A stretch of 64,000 nucleotides of DNA from Branchiostoma floridae (Eukaryota; Chordata; Leptocardii; Amphioxiformes; Branchiostomatidae): the NCBI RefSeq assembly GCF_000003815.2, contig NC_049981.1:33093160-33157159 (forward strand), in the 5' to 3' direction. The position numbers and the translations under genes are program-made. The notes under the pieces are model-generated. The model made no database searches and was not told the DNA's origin. It saw only the letters and a list, made by a program, of their open reading frames with translations. Below are positions 23,878-35,539 of the stretch, in pieces. Each line of letters starts with the position of its first letter. Position 1 is the stretch's first letter.

Positions 23878-25518
23878 ATGGCATCATCCAGTTACTGGTC
23901 TCCCACTGATGTTCTGGTTGGTTTCGAGTCTCCCACCGAGGTTCTGCTTGGCAGGCAAGAAAGTGTGAAGACTGAGAGGGCTGAAGCACTACCACTGGAC
24001 GTTGTTAGCAGTCAGTCTATATTTTCTCATGTGCCCAAACCTTACTTCAACCAGGAAAGGGAAGATGAGAAACCTTACGTCTCTGGTGAGCACGACTTTG
24101 GGACAGGTGAGAAGCCGAACTCAGGCAACCTTAGCAATCTTACAGCTGTGCATACGGGAGAGAAACCTTACAAGTGTGATAAGTGTGACTATTCAGCAAG
24201 CCGTAAGGAATATCTGAAGCGACACATGTTTCAACACCTTCCAGCTGAGCAGAAGCCCTACAAGTGTGACCGGTGTGACTACTCCTCTGCTCATAAAGAG
24301 TATTTAAAAGCACACATGGTAAAACATGGAGTGGAAAAACCGTACAAGTGTGACCAGTGTGATTATGCTACAGGTTGGAAGTATGCTTTGGCAGCACACA
24401 TGTCCGTGCACACCGGCGAGAAACCCTTCATGTGTGAAGTGTGCGGGTTCAGCTCTGCCAGCAAACACAGGCTACAGCTCCACAAGCAGACCCACACTGG
24501 GGAGAAGCCGTACAAGTGTGACCAGTGTGACTACACAGCCAGCAGGAAGGTTTACTTGGCTCGACACAAGACCAAACACACCGGTGGGAAACTCGCCTGC
24601 TCCCTGTGTGAGTACAGCACGACTGACCCGTTCCACCTCAATAACCACATGGCTGTGCACAGGGGAGAAAGGCCGTACAAGTGTGATAAGTGTGACTACT
24701 CAGCAGTTCGTAAGGACCACCTAAAGCGACACATGTTTAAACATTTGTCAGCAGAGCAGAAGCCCCACAAGTGTGACCAATGTGACTTTTCTGCAGCACG
24801 GAAAGAGCATCTTAAGGCACACATGGCAAAACATTATAAAGAAGAGAAACCGTACAAGTGTGACCAGTGTGATTTTACCACAGGTTGGAGGAGCAGCTTG
24901 ACAACACACATGCACGTGCACACCAGTGAGAAACCCTACATGTGTGGGGAGTGTGGGTACAGGACAGCTCAAAAACAATGCTTGATTACCCACATGTCAA
25001 AACACACAGGTGAGAAACCCAACATGTGTGTGGAGTGCGGGTACAGGGCAGCCCAAAAGTTTAGTCTCTCCCAACACATGAAGATACACACAGGAGTCCT
25101 AGAGAAGCCGTACAAGTGTGACCAGTGTGATTACTGCACTGCTTGGAAAAACAACTTGGACATACACAGGAGGAAACACACCGGTGAGAGACCCTACATG
25201 TGTAAGGAGTGTGGGCACAGGACAGTCAGCCAGAGTGATCTCAAGAAACACATGAGGGTACACACGGGAGAGAAGCCCTACAGGTGTGACCAGTGTGACT
25301 ACTGCACGGCGTGGAAAGGGTGCTTGACTAGACACATAGAAGAGCACACTGGTGAGAGACCCTACCTGTGTGGGGAGTGTGGGTACAGGACGACCAAGTC
25401 CAACCTGCACAGGCATATGAAGATACACTCAGGAAACAAGCCGTACAGGTGTGAGCTGTGTGAGTACTGCACGCATAGGAAGGAAAGTTTGGCAAGACAC
25501 ATGGCCACTCACTACTGA
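23878..25518 (+). CDS. C2H2 zinc-finger protein with 16 fingers
   Basis: An uninterrupted 546-residue frame whose ATG follows a CCCCACAG acceptor at 23862-23870, so the only introns appear to be in the 5' UTR. Residues about 1-95 contain a duplicated SPT(D/E)VL(V/L)G motif and no recognisable KRAB or SCAN domain. Sixteen consecutive C2H2 fingers follow, joined mostly by TGEKP linkers; finger starts alternate between YKCDQCDY and YMCGECGY types. One finger near the end (CGYRTTKSNLHRH) is a residue short between Cys and His. Likely a nuclear DNA-binding regulator; target unknown. A close paralogue lies at 28948-30423 in the same orientation. Confidence 0.93.
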   Translation: MASSSYWSPTDVLVGFESPTEVLLGRQESVKTERAEALPLDVVSSQSIFSHVPKPYFNQEREDEKPYVSGEHDFGTGEKPNSGNLSNLTAVHTGEKPYKCDKCDYSASRKEYLKRHMFQHLPAEQKPYKCDRCDYSSAHKEYLKAHMVKHGVEKPYKCDQCDYATGWKYALAAHMSVHTGEKPFMCEVCGFSSASKHRLQLHKQTHTGEKPYKCDQCDYTASRKVYLARHKTKHTGGKLACSLCEYSTTDPFHLNNHMAVHRGERPYKCDKCDYSAVRKDHLKRHMFKHLSAEQKPHKCDQCDFSAARKEHLKAHMAKHYKEEKPYKCDQCDFTTGWRSSLTTHMHVHTSEKPYMCGECGYRTAQKQCLITHMSKHTGEKPNMCVECGYRAAQKFSLSQHMKIHTGVLEKPYKCDQCDYCTAWKNNLDIHRRKHTGERPYMCKECGHRTVSQSDLKKHMRVHTGEKPYRCDQCDYCTAWKGCLTRHIEEHTGERPYLCGECGYRTTKSNLHRHMKIHSGNKPYRCELCEYCTHRKESLARHMATHY

Positions 25519-27089
25519 TGGAAGCCCCACTTCACCCAACCACCTTTACAATCTTTACACTGTAAATTACAGGTCATTTTTTACTAGATCTATAATGTGT
25601 CTTTTTCGAAATTCATATCAATTTTACTAATACAATTTCTTGAGGCAGGTCTCCAAAGAGCCTTGGCATCTCAAGGAAGATCAGCCAAAGAAAATCTGGC
25701 ACTAAGAGAACTGTAGTCCATCCATCAGAAAATAGCAAAACAGACTAAGCCTTATTCAATAGCCTCCGGTGCAGACTTCTAGCTGTCTTTTTTTTGTGAA
25801 AGACCTGATTTCCAAGATGGGCTTTAAGGTTCTGTAATGCCGAGAGAGGGAGTTCCGCAATGGCCATAGCACATAGAATATAGAACATCAGCACTCCCCC
25901 TATAAGTTTGTAATAACTGTGCTGCTAGAAATCTGCAAAGGAGGATATCACTCATAGAGTCAGCTAAGGACTGGCTACACTTTGCCATAAGTTGTTGATA
26001 CCTTGTCTCTCTGGGCTCCATTGGTCTGTGCTGACTATGGACAAACCTTCTCTGCCTTGTAGCTCAAGGTTCAGATACAGAGACATGATAGCACATGGAA
26101 AAAGAAGAAGCCCAAAACCAGCGAAATGTATCTCAGAAGCTGCTTATCAAGATTTTGACAGCTGGATCGTTTGCCTGGCTGCAGTACTGATGCTAACTGC
26201 TAGATGACGCTGTAGTACCGTAAAGTGAATGTTGTGTGGGTCACTAATGTATAAGCCATTTAAATTTTTGAAGTGTCAATCCTTGTGTCACACGTAATTG
26301 ACATGGGTCAAAAATTTAGGAAGGCACATGGCATAAAGGGAGAGGTAAATCATTTAATATGTCATTTGTGATTATACACTTACAGATAGATGTTTTGAAA
26401 CTACACATCCTTTAACTTTGAAAATCATAATATTCCTAAAGTAAAGGTTTTCATGATAGAGATTTTCTGCCGCCTTGAGATGCGAAGGTCTGCCTATTTG
26501 TTAACGATCTTGTTGTTACACCATACTAGTAGTTGTTGGTCCCTGCCAACTACTAGTATCTAAGGCACTGTCTATTTTATTTGATCATTACGTTATTTTA
26601 ACGTATCATGCCAGTTTGTGAGTATTTATATCTCCTGTTTTGTCCTTTGTTTGTAGTTTATCTATTAGTGCGGCTAGTGTTCCTTTACTTACTACTAGTC
26701 TGGAGAGGAGTATTAAATATTAGTGATTTCTTTATCTACATCTATTTCTATCATTGTTTTATTAGTATTCAAGTTTGTAAATTACATAATGAGCAAAATA
26801 AACTGTCATAAAACTCAAGAAATTTCACTCGACGGAATGTTTGACAGAACCTCTCGGTCTTCTTCGGCTATCTGAGCCTGCTGGCCGCTACCACAGCTTC
26901 AATGCCCGTTCTTTGTTTCTGTCTGTTGGAGTATACTAACCAAATACAACTATGTATCCGTTTTTTAATAGTTGTTCGAACTGTTTTACTACACATAACG
27001 TTAACGCTAACGCGGCAAAACAATATGTGCAATTTATTTTTTACTGTACAATTGATTATCATCTTCTGCTTCTAACACATGTAAGTAAC

Positions 27090-27121
27090 CAAGGAGCTTT
27101 TATCCTGATAAAAGCTCCTTG
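27090..27121. mobile_element. 32-bp palindromic insertion with 7-bp direct repeats
   Basis: A perfect palindrome with 15-bp arms and a 2-nt loop, starting CAAGGAGC and ending GCTCCTTG. The identical heptamer AAGTAAC flanks it on both sides (27083-27089 and 27122-27128), as expected of a target-site duplication. Confidence 0.6.
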
Positions 27122-27232
27122 AAGTAACGCGGCAGTACAGTTTAGGGTCCTAACAACTGCCCTACTACCTTTACCGTGTGGTGCGATAAGAAATAAACGG
27201 CTGTAAACCATTATTATTTCTGTCTGTTTGAG

Positions 27233-27268
27233 CAAGGAGGTTGAAAGAGGGGTCTTTCAACCTCCTTG
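27233..27268. mobile_element. 36-bp palindromic insertion with 7-bp direct repeats
   Basis: Sixteen-base perfect arms with a GGGG loop, starting CAAGGAGG and ending CCTCCTTG. The identical heptamer GTTTGAG flanks it at 27226-27232 and 27269-27275. It shares its terminal seven bases with the 32-bp element 112 bp upstream, but the inner arm sequence differs. Confidence 0.6.
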
Positions 27269-27869
27269 GTTTGAGTATACTAATCAAACATACACGTGTC
27301 TTTATCGCTAATCTGGCGGCATTACTCTATTGATATTGATGAGCCAGTCCTGCTATTCCTAACATACAAGTGCAAGATTTCGTTTGGCAGACAACCCTTT
27401 TGTCTTGTAGAGTAGGACTGGCAGACAGAATGAACACATGGACCAGCAGCTGCAACATCAAAGGGTGCCGACATGCATACATAATGCACAAGGTGTGAAA
27501 GCGAGTCGTCATAAAACAAACATCACTGTTGCCAACGAGGTCTCCTTGCTATTTCACCCTGTTACATACCCCAACCTCCTTGTACATACATATTACCGTA
27601 CCTATACTTCAGTTCAAGTAAGACCCTAACATTCGACGTGATCTGTTCGGTCGCTGACGTCTGGGAATTCGTTGCGCGTCGTGGGAATTTTCTTAGAGTT
27701 TGAAGGAAGTTTTGTGACTACTGACGTACTCTCCATTGAAGCAGGAACAGAAAGGTATGCTACTAAATACTGTCTTTGTGACTCTACACTTGCGTTAAGA
27801 AAAACATAGTCCGGAGCCATTTGATTAAAACAGGGTAATTAATTTGTCGGGAATTTGTGTATAGCTGGC

Positions 27870-27900
<31 letters not shown>

Positions 27901-28029
27901 TACTATAGTACATAGTACGGGATAGAGTAGAGTAAACATTTTCGGTTTGGGAGGAGTTTTTACTATGGAACCGCTCCTCATCAACTGCTCCTTAGAGTCT
28001 TCTATCAGCTGACTGTGACAGGGAAGTCG

Positions 28030-28372
28030 CTAGCCTGAGTACCAGACCGCCGTGCTATAGTCGCATCTCTTCGGCCCGTACATAACCTGGAATCCAGTCT
28101 ACCGTGGATTGGCCAGGCTACCTTCGGGCAGGGGGGGGGGGGTGTCTTTCCACCGCCGGGGTAATCTTTCACACCCGGTAGGAGTTTTGCACGGTAAGAG
28201 TTAATTTTGCCATCCTGCTGGCCGGCAATTAACTCCCACTGGGCAAAGTCTAACCGCGTGAAAATCCTACCGGGTGTGAATGATTACCCCGGCGGCTGAG
28301 AGCTACACTGGCCCCGTAGAGAGCCTACACTAACTACGGTAGGCCGAGCCAGTAGTAGACTGGATTCCAATA
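28030..28372. mobile_element. Fold-back (MITE-like) element
   Basis: The core arms 28153-28195 and 28253-28295 are inverted copies of about 43 bp with few mismatches (left begins CCGCCGGGGTAATC, right ends GATTACCCCGGCGG), with a further pairing of GTTAATT and AATTAAC inside. Outside these, GGAATCCAGTCTAC (28089-28102) is matched in inverse by GTAGACTGGATTCC (28355-28368), suggesting a larger element. No coding capacity is seen. Confidence 0.6.
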
Positions 28373-28947
28373 CGCCATACACAGCACGCGGGCCTTGATT
28401 ATCTCTCGCACAGCGGGATAGATAATCAGAAAACCGGTGCAAATAGAGATCGGGCTTGTCACCTTTCCTGGCGTAAGGGCTACCGTTTTAAAGGGCTAGG
28501 GAGTCGCGAGAGAATCTGTATTTACAGAACCTGTACTGTTTTTGTTAGCATTTACGGGCGCCGTCATTTTATTTTACGGTGTATGACGGGAAGTGTGACG
28601 TAATTTTGGATTTGACGGATCAGTGTGTTGTATGAAGTGATGGGATGGGATGACAAGGAAATGTGATCTTGTGGTATTGTTTTTCGTAACGTTTTCATCC
28701 TGGACTAGCCTATTCTAATGCCCTCTTTTATTGTGTTTACACATGTAGACCGTACTTTTGCCCCGTAACAGTGAATTGGGTTCCCGTAACCGTTCATTGC
28801 GTGCCTTTTTTTCATTGGTGAAACCATTGAGAACTATGCATACTATGTCATTTAATTGATCAGATGTAAGCTGGCTGATTTACTACTGAAGATAACTGAA
28901 TAGAAAGAACGGAAGATGACGTAATGTTGCATCCCCTACAGGTCAGG

Positions 28948-30423
28948 ATGGCATCATCGGGTTCTAGGTCTCCTACTGAAGTTCTGGTCAGTTCCGAGTC
29001 TCCTACCGAGGTTCTAGTTGGCAGCCGACAAAGTGTGAAGGTCGACAGGGTTGAAGCACGACCGCTGGGCATGGGAAGCAGCCAGACTAACTTAACCCAA
29101 GTAGCACGGCCTAATCTTCGCCAGGAAAGGGAAGATGGGAAACCTGCCATTTCAGGTGAGCACCACTCTGGGACAGGTGAGAGGCCTGACGCGCCAACAC
29201 GACCTACGGCTCAAACAAAGGAGAAGAGGTACAAGTGTGAGCAGTGTGACTTTTCTACAGCCTGGAAAGTCAGTTTGGCGAGACACATGTACGTGCACAC
29301 CGGTGAGAAACCCTTTGCGTGTGAGGAGTGCGGTCTAAGGTATGCAGACAAGTACAGGCTCTACCACCACAAGAAAACCCATAGTGGAGAGAAACCCTTT
29401 GCCTGCTCCCTGTGTGAGTACAGAACACATAACTCGAACCACCTTAGTAACCATATGGCTGTGCACACGGGAGAAAGACCTTACAAGTGTGATAAGTGTG
29501 ATTATTCAACAAGCCGTAAAAACCATCTGAAGCGACACATGTTTAAACATCTGTCAGCAGAGGAAAAGCCGCACAAATGTGACCAGTGTGACTTTTCTGC
29601 TGTTCAGAAAGAGTATCTTAGGGTACACATGGCAAAACATGGAGGGGGAAAACCGTACAAGTGTGACCAGTGTGACTATTCTACAGTCTGGAAAGAAAGT
29701 TTGACAGGACACATGGCTAGACACACCGGTGAGAAACCCTACATGTGTGGGGAGTGTGGGTTCAGGACGGCTCAGAAACAATGCTTGAATATCCACATGT
29801 CAAAACACACAGGTGAGAAGCCCTTCATGTGTGGGGAGTGTGGGTACAGGACGGCTCAGAAACAATGCTTGAATATCCACATGTCAAAACACACCGGTGA
29901 GAAACCCTTCATGTGTGGGGAGTGTGGGTACAGAACAGCTATCAAGGCATGTCTCTCCAAACACATACAGAGGATACATTGTGTGAATGATACAGAACAG
30001 AAGCCGTACAAGACATACAAGTGTGACCAGTGTGACTACTACTCGTCAAAGAAAGGTGACTTGGACATACACAGGACAAAACACACCGGTGTTATACCCT
30101 ACATATGTAAGGAGTGTGGCTACACTACAGTCAGCCAGGCCTACCTCACAAAACACATGAGGGTGCACACAGGAGAGAAGCCGTACAGGTGTGACCAGTG
30201 TGACTACTGCACTGCTTGGAAAGGGTGCTTGACTAGACACATAGAAGAGCACACTGGTGAAAAACCCTACCTGTGTGGGGAGTGTGGATTCAGGACGACC
30301 AAGTCCAACCTATCGAGGCACATGAAGATACACACAGGAAACAAGCCGTACAAGTGTGAGCTGTGTGAGTACTGCACACATAGGAAGGGAAGTTTGGCAA
30401 GGCACATGGCCACTCACTACTGA
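28948..30423 (+). CDS. C2H2 zinc-finger protein with 14 fingers
   Basis: An uninterrupted frame of about 491 residues from the ATG at 28948, just after a CCCCTACAG acceptor. A few codons lie open upstream but the MASS start matches the paralogue at 23878. The N-terminus repeats SPTEVLV twice, followed by QSVKVDRVEA. Fourteen C2H2 fingers follow. Fingers 7 and 8 (CGECGFRTAQKQCLN and CGECGYRTAQKQCLN) are almost identical, a sign of recent finger duplication. Finger 13 has the same one-residue deletion as the paralogue. The last three fingers are nearly the same in both proteins, so divergence is concentrated in the middle. Probably a DNA-binding regulator; target unknown. Confidence 0.93.
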   Translation: MASSGSRSPTEVLVSSESPTEVLVGSRQSVKVDRVEARPLGMGSSQTNLTQVARPNLRQEREDGKPAISGEHHSGTGERPDAPTRPTAQTKEKRYKCEQCDFSTAWKVSLARHMYVHTGEKPFACEECGLRYADKYRLYHHKKTHSGEKPFACSLCEYRTHNSNHLSNHMAVHTGERPYKCDKCDYSTSRKNHLKRHMFKHLSAEEKPHKCDQCDFSAVQKEYLRVHMAKHGGGKPYKCDQCDYSTVWKESLTGHMARHTGEKPYMCGECGFRTAQKQCLNIHMSKHTGEKPFMCGECGYRTAQKQCLNIHMSKHTGEKPFMCGECGYRTAIKACLSKHIQRIHCVNDTEQKPYKTYKCDQCDYYSSKKGDLDIHRTKHTGVIPYICKECGYTTVSQAYLTKHMRVHTGEKPYRCDQCDYCTAWKGCLTRHIEEHTGEKPYLCGECGFRTTKSNLSRHMKIHTGNKPYKCELCEYCTHRKGSLARHMATHY

Positions 30424-32071
30424 GAGAAACCCACTGTTCTCAACCTCCTGTATAAGCTCTACAAGTATTTACATGATGTGCATTTTGTTTGATTTGAAAT
30501 TGTTTTAATCAATTTCTTGTGCCAGGTCTCCTTGGCATCTCAAAAGAAGACCAGTGAAAAAAAACAGGCACTAAGAGGACTGCCTGTATGTAGTCCATCA
30601 GAAAATAGCAAAACAGACTGAGCTTCTAAAATGGCTGACACGTTAGCCTCCTTCGCAGACTTCTAGCAGCACTGGCTTTTCTTTTTTACGGGAGCGCTGA
30701 TTTGTGATTTTCCACTTGGGCTAATATTCTCAAATGAGGAAGTTCTTGGCTAGCTTTTAGTGTTCAACCTTAGCCTGCGTTGAAAATCAGGAATCAACAC
30801 AACCCCGTCAGTAAACCCACAAGTCTGCGAAGAGGCCATAACTCATACATAGAGTCTGCAAACGATGCTGCACTTTCCCATAAGTTGTTGATACCTTGTC
30901 TCCATGGGCTCCATTGGTCCGTACTGACTATGGTAAAATTGTCTCTGCCTTGTAAGCCAGGTTTCAAATAAGAGACATGATAGCACATGTTTACAGAAGA
31001 AGTGGCAAATTTTATGTCAGAAGCTGCTGACCATAATTTTGACAGCTGGATTGTTTGTCTGGCTGCAGTACTGATACTACCTGGTAGATGACGCTTTGGT
31101 ACCATCAATTTGAATGACCAGGTGGAGACCATCTATGGTAGGACTACAGAAGATCAACGGGTGTAGTGTAGCCATGGTTAATTGCCAATTCTGCTGTGAC
31201 ATGTACTTGGAGACAGTAGAAAAGAATTTTGTCGAAAATTTCATTAAGCACACTATGCGCACGGCATACTTAAGTGGAGAAGTATATCATTTATTATATC
31301 ATTGTAATCATACACATAGATGTAGGTAGATGTTTGGAATATACACATTAGGCCATGTTGATTTGATTATATGGATCACATCCTCTGGGAACCACAAAAC
31401 TGATCTACGGTGCATATTTGCTCATATTGTAGCTGATTTGTACTATTTACTCTATGGCCGAAAACACTTCTGATGTGTACATGTATTAGCACGTTCTGTC
31501 ACTTAGACTTTTATGTGTATTAGTACGTACGTTCCGTCACTTAGACTGTAGTAGGCGGTGACGTTGTCACTCTCAATTATTGTTTTCTATGTCAAGTAAA
31601 AGTCTGTAGTCGTACCGTATAGGCTGCCCTTTAGGGCGTGGTCACGTGTGTCATGCGATCGTCGTACGATCGCAAACTTTTGGCATTTTGGAGGACTAAA
31701 ATGTACGTCTCCTGCAAAGTTTGAATGTCTTGGTACACAAAATGCTGTTTTGGATCCTTGCTGGTAGTTGGTTCTGCCACGGCCTGCTTGAAAATCCTAT
31801 GACATCAAATTCTTATGTGACCGCGCCACAAGTCTGTTCTTAGACTTCTGTGTGCTCAACAGCCTTTTTGTGTATTTATTTTTTATTACAACCACAAATT
31901 TACTGGCGTCGCTCTGATCTATGAAATATGCACAGTTTATCATTATATTAGTAGCTTATTTAGAATAATAATAAACAATTTCACAACAAATAAAAGTTTC
32001 CTGCAAATTTGTTACGGTGTAGTTTGCAGTTTCCAGCAACTGTACATAGTTTGAAACACCCATTTTATTCT
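30424..32071. other. 3' flank of second zinc-finger gene
   Basis: It holds segments homologous to the 3' flank of the first zinc-finger gene (around 30530-30625 and 30885-30940), showing the duplication included the 3' UTR. No further gene is seen. The right edge is the 3' end of the BTB-Kelch gene on the minus strand. Confidence 0.5.
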
Positions 32072-35000
32072 TTACTCGCTGTCTATGTCGAGAGGCACCC
32101 CGAACTCCCGGCCTGTCTGCAGCCCGTAGTGAGTCCACTGCGCGGCCAGCAGTTCGTCCATCCAGGCCAGCTCCCCGGGTCGGGCTGTGCGCGTGCTCGG
32201 GCCCTGCCGCAGCCTCTCCCCGATCCACCCGCAGCAGCGCACCGCTACACACACGTGCCCGCGCCGGATCCCCGAGGTCTGCGCGCCCACGATGGTCCAG
32301 GTCTCGTCCTGCGGGTCGTAGCACTCGATCTGAGGGAGAGAACAGCGCGCTATAATGTTTCATTACAAGGAATGATGCAGTTCACCCAGACATGGTTACG
32401 GAGACTTTTGTATACAAGGGGTCAGAATCCCGACATAAAAGCAGAAGTAATGGGATTTTGATAATATGTCCATGTCGACGTACTATTGAAATCCCACAAC
32501 TTCTGCTTCTACTAATTAGTCTATATAGACTGACACATCTACTGCGCGAAAACAAATAGTACGAGTACAGTGCCAAGACGAATACCAAGTATATTTTTTT
32601 CGGATTTTTTTCTGTCGTTGTCACAAATAGGACCTCATATCAAGCTCCATGTATGGAACCTCATGACCGGTATGTAAAATAATTAAAATAGACGAGCGTA
32701 ACATGTGGAACTTTTTGTTACTTTTGTCGTAACTTTGACTGACTTTTCAGTTGATAGATACGGCTTTTGTTCGGGATTCTACCCCAGAGCACATTGAAAA
32801 GTACCATTAGATGATATAGATAAACAAACAAACAAACGTTAGGATTGTGGTAGAAGTGGAACTCGCGGCCGCCCGTCAGCCAGATCCTGCCGCCTAGCGT
32901 GGTCCACCCGCACTGCAGGTGGCTCTGTTTGGGGTTTCTGACCTGCAGCCATGCGCGGAAGTGCGTGTCCAGGGCGTACATCTTGTACGCGCGGGAGACC
33001 GGCATGAGGTAGATGAGACTCCCGCAGGACACCGACTGGAACTGGCGTTTCATGGCGTGGTAGTCGGGCACCCAGAACACCTGGAACATTCACAGACGGT
33101 AGCCTGACTAAAATCGCGCTCCTAGCAGCCGGTCCTACTACTGCCGCCGCCCTAGGAGGGGTCATTAACCCCAGCCAGCGAGTAATTGTGTGAACAAAGG
33201 CTATTACGGATGGTAGGTTTTACGTATTAAGTTTTAAGAAGTGTTGTAGATCATTATCATGGAAGCTCATCTGTGTTTGTAGTAATCATATATAGTACAA
33301 TGCTTAACTTTCTTCCAACACAAAGGTATACATGGATCAAATTGTCAACGACCACTGTAGCCGCCTTCTAGTAGATTGTTCCCCCTTTCCATGCCGCATA
33401 CTCTGTGAGGTCTGAATGTCTGCTTCAGTGTGTTAAGCTGTCCATATCAAATTCCATCGTAATGACTTTTTCTTTGTCAGCAGGGTTAGCCCTTTGTAAA
33501 TAGCCACAGGGTAGTTGGGCAGCCCTGGCTGTGCGTTTTGAATAGCCAAACTATATCTAAAAGTATAAACAAATAAACAACAACCTGCCAGTTCTCGTCC
33601 CCAGGACTGTACGTCTGCACACGGACGATGCCGTCGTCCCCAGAGTAGCCGATCAGGTAGAGTTTCCCGCCACACGTTACCATGGTGAACTTGAACACGC
33701 TGACATGGACGTGAGGCACGGCCTCCCATTGGTTCATGGAGGGAGAGTAAGCCTCATTGGTCGTGACGTCAGTGCCGGCCTTCAGGCGGTCCCCGATGAC
33801 GTAGACTCGTCCTTCCAGCGTTGCCATGCCGACGGTCGCCCTGTGGTGGTGACGTGGGTTGTGGAGTCTGGCCCAGACGTTAGTTTGCGTCATGTAGCGC
33901 CACATTTCCGTCACCTGCTCGTCCTCGGACGTGGACAGGACGTAGACGTCGGCGTCCAGCGCAGTGACGTTGTGCGTGAAGTACTTCAGGTGACCCGGCA
34001 GGTGAGTCAGGGACGCCCAGCGCATGGAGTCCGGGTCCAGGCAGTCCACCTGTGCAGGTACAGTGGACATGTACAGTTTAGAGTATGCTGCCCTGTATCA
34101 TCATTTCAACAAAACATATAACATTCATCTATCCATCCGTGCGACCATCCATGCATTGATTCGTGCATAAACCATTCGTTTATCTTAATCGGGACCGGCG
34201 GCGGTACCGAATTCCGACGAACTTCGACCCAGTATGACGTTATATGTGCGAAAAAGTCACGTGTCTACAGAACCTGGATCATGATATGGCCGAAGAAGAT
34301 CGAGAGATTCGGTCGAAAATTCCGGTGAGTAAAATTTCTTGAGTCAAGAATAATTCATTTTTCTCAAAGTTTAATGTTTAAACTCAGACGAACTTCAATG
34401 CTATCACTCATTCGTTCGTTCGTTCGTTAGATCATAGATCATACATTCATTCATTCCCTGACCTCCGTGACCTTGTCTGTGGCGTTCCCGTACACCCCCG
34501 CCGTCTGCTGTACCCTCTCACTGCCGCTCAGCCCGCCAACCTGCACAATGATCTCACGAGAGTCACCTGACTCCAGTTTCCGTTCTTCTATCGCCGACTT
34601 AGCGTCGGCGACAATCTTGGCGCTTTCTTCAGATTCGGTCAGGACGCGCTCTTTTTGAACCACGTTTTCAAAGTACGTTTCTTTGATCAATCTTAGATCT
34701 AGCTTGGAAAGCAATTCCGGTAGATTTCCAAGTCGCTCCTCTTTGGACGATTTTACCCATCTTAGGACGGATTCCAGCAGAGTTTCCTTCGACCAATGGC
34801 AGGTCTGACTCGTGATGACATCGACCAGCTCCTCGCAGGTCAGGCGTTCAAATCGTTCCGTGTGAGAAATGGCGGGAAAGTTGTTCATGACGTACCCTGT
34901 GACGTCTTTAGCTAGTTCCGTGCAGTAGTACGCCTCGGCCAGCGCCCTGATGTCGAAGCAGTTCCCCGGGTCCAGACTGTGCAGGAAGAATCGGCAGCAG

Positions 35001-35539
35001 GCCTCCGTGACTGCCGGCAGCTGGAACATGGTGGAGCCGTGCAGCAGTCCCTCCGCGCTGTCACGTGACACCGTCACGCGCCCGCTGTAAACGTAGCACA
35101 CGATTTGCTCCACCGTTTCGGGACAAACCGCCTCGAGACGAACCCTTTCCTGACAGCTCTCCGCGAAGCCTCCGAGAAGCAGCAGTTTGAAGTACGGACT
35201 TCCGGCAGCCATTACCGCGCGGTGGCATGGGATATCCCGCTCACCAACACACAGAATGACGTCACAGTTCTCTCCCGTCTTCCTCCATCCTTGAAGAATG
35301 CCTAAAACTTCGGCGTGCCTGTCAAGATCAAGGTCATCTGCAGCATCAGATTTCAACGCGATTTCAGCAGCCCTGTCCCGCACCAGCTGTTTAAACCCGG
35401 TGGACTCTCCATCCAGGATCCCAGAAACGATCAGGGAGGTGTGACCTTTGTCCCGGAAGTGCAAGTCTCCGTCGGCACTGAAACTGTACTGCAGACGATC
35501 GGCGACTTCCTCCTCTGCGTCAGCGTCAAGCGTTGCCAT
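32072..35539 (-). CDS. BTB-BACK-Kelch (KLHL-type) protein
   Basis: The four coding exons on the minus strand, 35539-34463, 34049-33585, 33080-32838 and 32329-32072, are all phase 0 and give 680 residues. After an 80-residue leader comes a BTB domain (about 82-188; CDVILCVGERDIPCHRAVMA, FAESCQE, YSGRVTV), a BACK domain (about 193-295) and Kelch repeats from about 330 to the end, with GGKLYLIG, GGRIWLTGG and similar blades. KLHL proteins are usually substrate adaptors of CUL3 ubiquitin ligases; the substrate here is unknown, and I could not assign the orthologue. Exon 1 carries the whole BTB-BACK module, a common arrangement in the family. An AATAAA lies within ten bases after the stop codon (TTTATT on the plus strand at about 32064-32069), so the 3' UTR may be very short. 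Confidence 0.9.

Larger units (their letters stand above)
25519..28947. other. Intergenic spacer between zinc-finger paralogues
   Basis: The first 500 bases are the 3' UTR of the first gene; parts near 25646-25745 and 25989-26040 recur after the second gene. The rest holds two very short palindromic insertions (27090-27121, 27233-27268), a G run (about 27883-27900) and a fold-back element (28030-28372). No additional gene is supported. The CCCCTACAG acceptor just before 28948 implies a 5' UTR intron in this spacer. Confidence 0.5.

Noticed and set aside
33705..34121. Plus-strand frame of 138 codons
   Set aside because: Antisense to BTB-Kelch exon 2; the minus-strand frame has clear Kelch blades and splice sites.
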